From Limnomonas spitsbergensis (Eukaryota; Chlorophyta; Chlorophyceae; Chlamydomonadales), in NCBI GenBank assembly GCA_037349105.1, contig JAYJMM010000119.1, positions 6,707,001 through 6,771,000 on the forward strand: 64,000 nucleotides of DNA. Direction: 5' to 3'. Positions 63,041 through 64,000 of the stretch are shown here, one piece after another. Numbering within the stretch: the stretch's first letter is position 1; every line of letters begins with the position of its first letter. The position numbers were made by a program, and so were the translations under genes. The notes beneath the pieces are model-generated. The model did no database searches and had not been told where the DNA came from. It saw nothing but the letters and a program-made list of their open reading frames with translations.

Positions 63041-63300
63041 GTTCCTCTCGCTGCCTGCTGCTGTCCGACATCCACTTCGACTTGTGACGCTTTTACAGTC
63101 CAGCGGCACGGGGGTCCAGCGCGGCATTGCATTCGATGCATGGGGCCTAGGGACCAACAAGCGGCAAGGGCTGAAATGCGAGGTGGCTTAGCTTTTAAGG
63201 ATGAAACATCGCCATCCAGTCCCAACTCCCAACCTGGACACCAACAAGCGGCAGCAGCTGCAACTGCTAGCTGCCTGGCTCATGTAGAAGGAGCTGTGTG
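63041..63300 (+). repeat. Two diverged copies of the last exon after the stop
   Basis: 63051-63090 (cctgctgctgtccgacatcc, acttcgacttg) and 63206-63300 (gccatccagtcccaactcc, aacctggacaccaacaagc, ggcagcagctgcaactgc, catgtagaaggagctgtg) copy cagctgctggccgacatcc, ... gacctggacaccgaagagc, ... caagtagaagcagctgtc of exon 16. The second includes the stop region. Confidence 0.8.
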
Positions 63301-64000
63301 TTTGGCTTCCGTGACTCTCTGGGCCAAAGTAAATCGGTATTAGGCTGCTGCTATAGGGCTGAATTATGATGGAAGAAATGTTCAGTTTCAGGTTGGATCA
63401 GGTCTTATACCGTAGTGTGAATAATTTTACTCCTGATTTAGACAGAGAATCGACTTCAGGGGCTTACGCAGCCAAGTGAAATCCAGCCATTTCAGCATCT
63501 TGTCTTTGCTGCTCAGTTTAGACGCCAGCTTGAACATGACGTGGCTTCAAGAATAAGGATTCATGAGAGGCCTGATGGATGTTGGGGATGGGGTTTTGGG
63601 GACATAGGTTTGGTCAGCCTCTCTTCTATCCTTGATACCGGGTTGTGCTAATCTCTGGTGCTTATCATGGGGCTTGCAGGCTGAGCATCTCGGTGTTCCT
63701 CTGACTATGCCTCTCACATATCTTCCCACAAACATTATTTAAAGTGATGCACAACATGGCTCCAAAGTGCTCGGATGAGGGGGAATTACAAACCGATGGG
63801 ATCTATGGAATTCACTGATTACTATTCGATATGCAGTGATGGGGAACAGGGTGACTTCATCCATCGGGTTCGTTCATGGATAACCGTATGCAGAAAAATC
63901 TCAGAACAAATAACTTGTCATCATGCCCTACTTCACACGTGACAGCAATCCACACAAAAGCAAAACCACCCGTGCATCAGTGAGCTGCAGCATTACCAGA
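63301..64000. other. Downstream of DENND6, no gene seen
   Basis: Unique, moderately AT-rich sequence. No exon, RNA gene or array that I can support on either strand. Confidence 0.55.

Overview
This is an intron-rich, fairly GC-rich nuclear eukaryotic window. It is most likely from a green alga: TTTAGGG/CCCTAAA plant-type telomere motifs are scattered through the introns, introns use clean GT-AG sites, and two of the three genes favour G/C at third codon positions. A prasinophyte such as Cymbomonas would fit, but the species is a guess. There are no bacterial operons, CRISPR arrays, rRNA genes or convincing tRNA genes. Most long open frames in the window are translated tandem repeats, not genes.

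Three genes can be assembled by hand from exons whose splice phases match. Gene A (+, 306-14879, 12 exons, 5' end outside the window) encodes the last 631 residues of a protein with a WLD...RxWCLxEI-type region, an EF-hand pair and a low-complexity tail. Gene B (-, first recognisable exon at 45743) is an unrecognised, charged, probably coiled-coil protein. Its five clear exons lie at 43527-45743, and weaker phase-compatible exons suggest that it continues across the satellite to about 15113. Gene C (+, 45985-63028, 16 exons, 851 residues) is a DENND6-type DENN-domain Rab GEF, readable from start to stop. Genes B and C are divergent, with about 240 bp between the first recognised exon of B and the ATG of C.

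The rest is repeats. A 23.9-kb satellite of about 750 units of 32 bp (19208-43116) carries higher-order duplications of 2,950 and 1,646 bp. A 68-bp array of about 48 copies (48378-51634) fills intron 3 of gene C. There are also 38-, 57-, 48-, 22-, 14-, 6- and 5-bp arrays and at least eight copies of a ~180-bp MITE-like element.

The most unusual signal is that about seventeen exon boundaries across genes A and C have diverged, often tandem, copies in the adjacent intron or flank. These copies contain the end of the exon plus its splice donor, or the acceptor plus the start of the exon. The satellite itself abuts a candidate donor of gene B. Some copies keep the reading frame and splice phase (11824-11872, 12712-12774, 56066-56188) and could be alternative exons or acceptors. 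I consider this exon-boundary-anchored duplication the main discovery candidate here.
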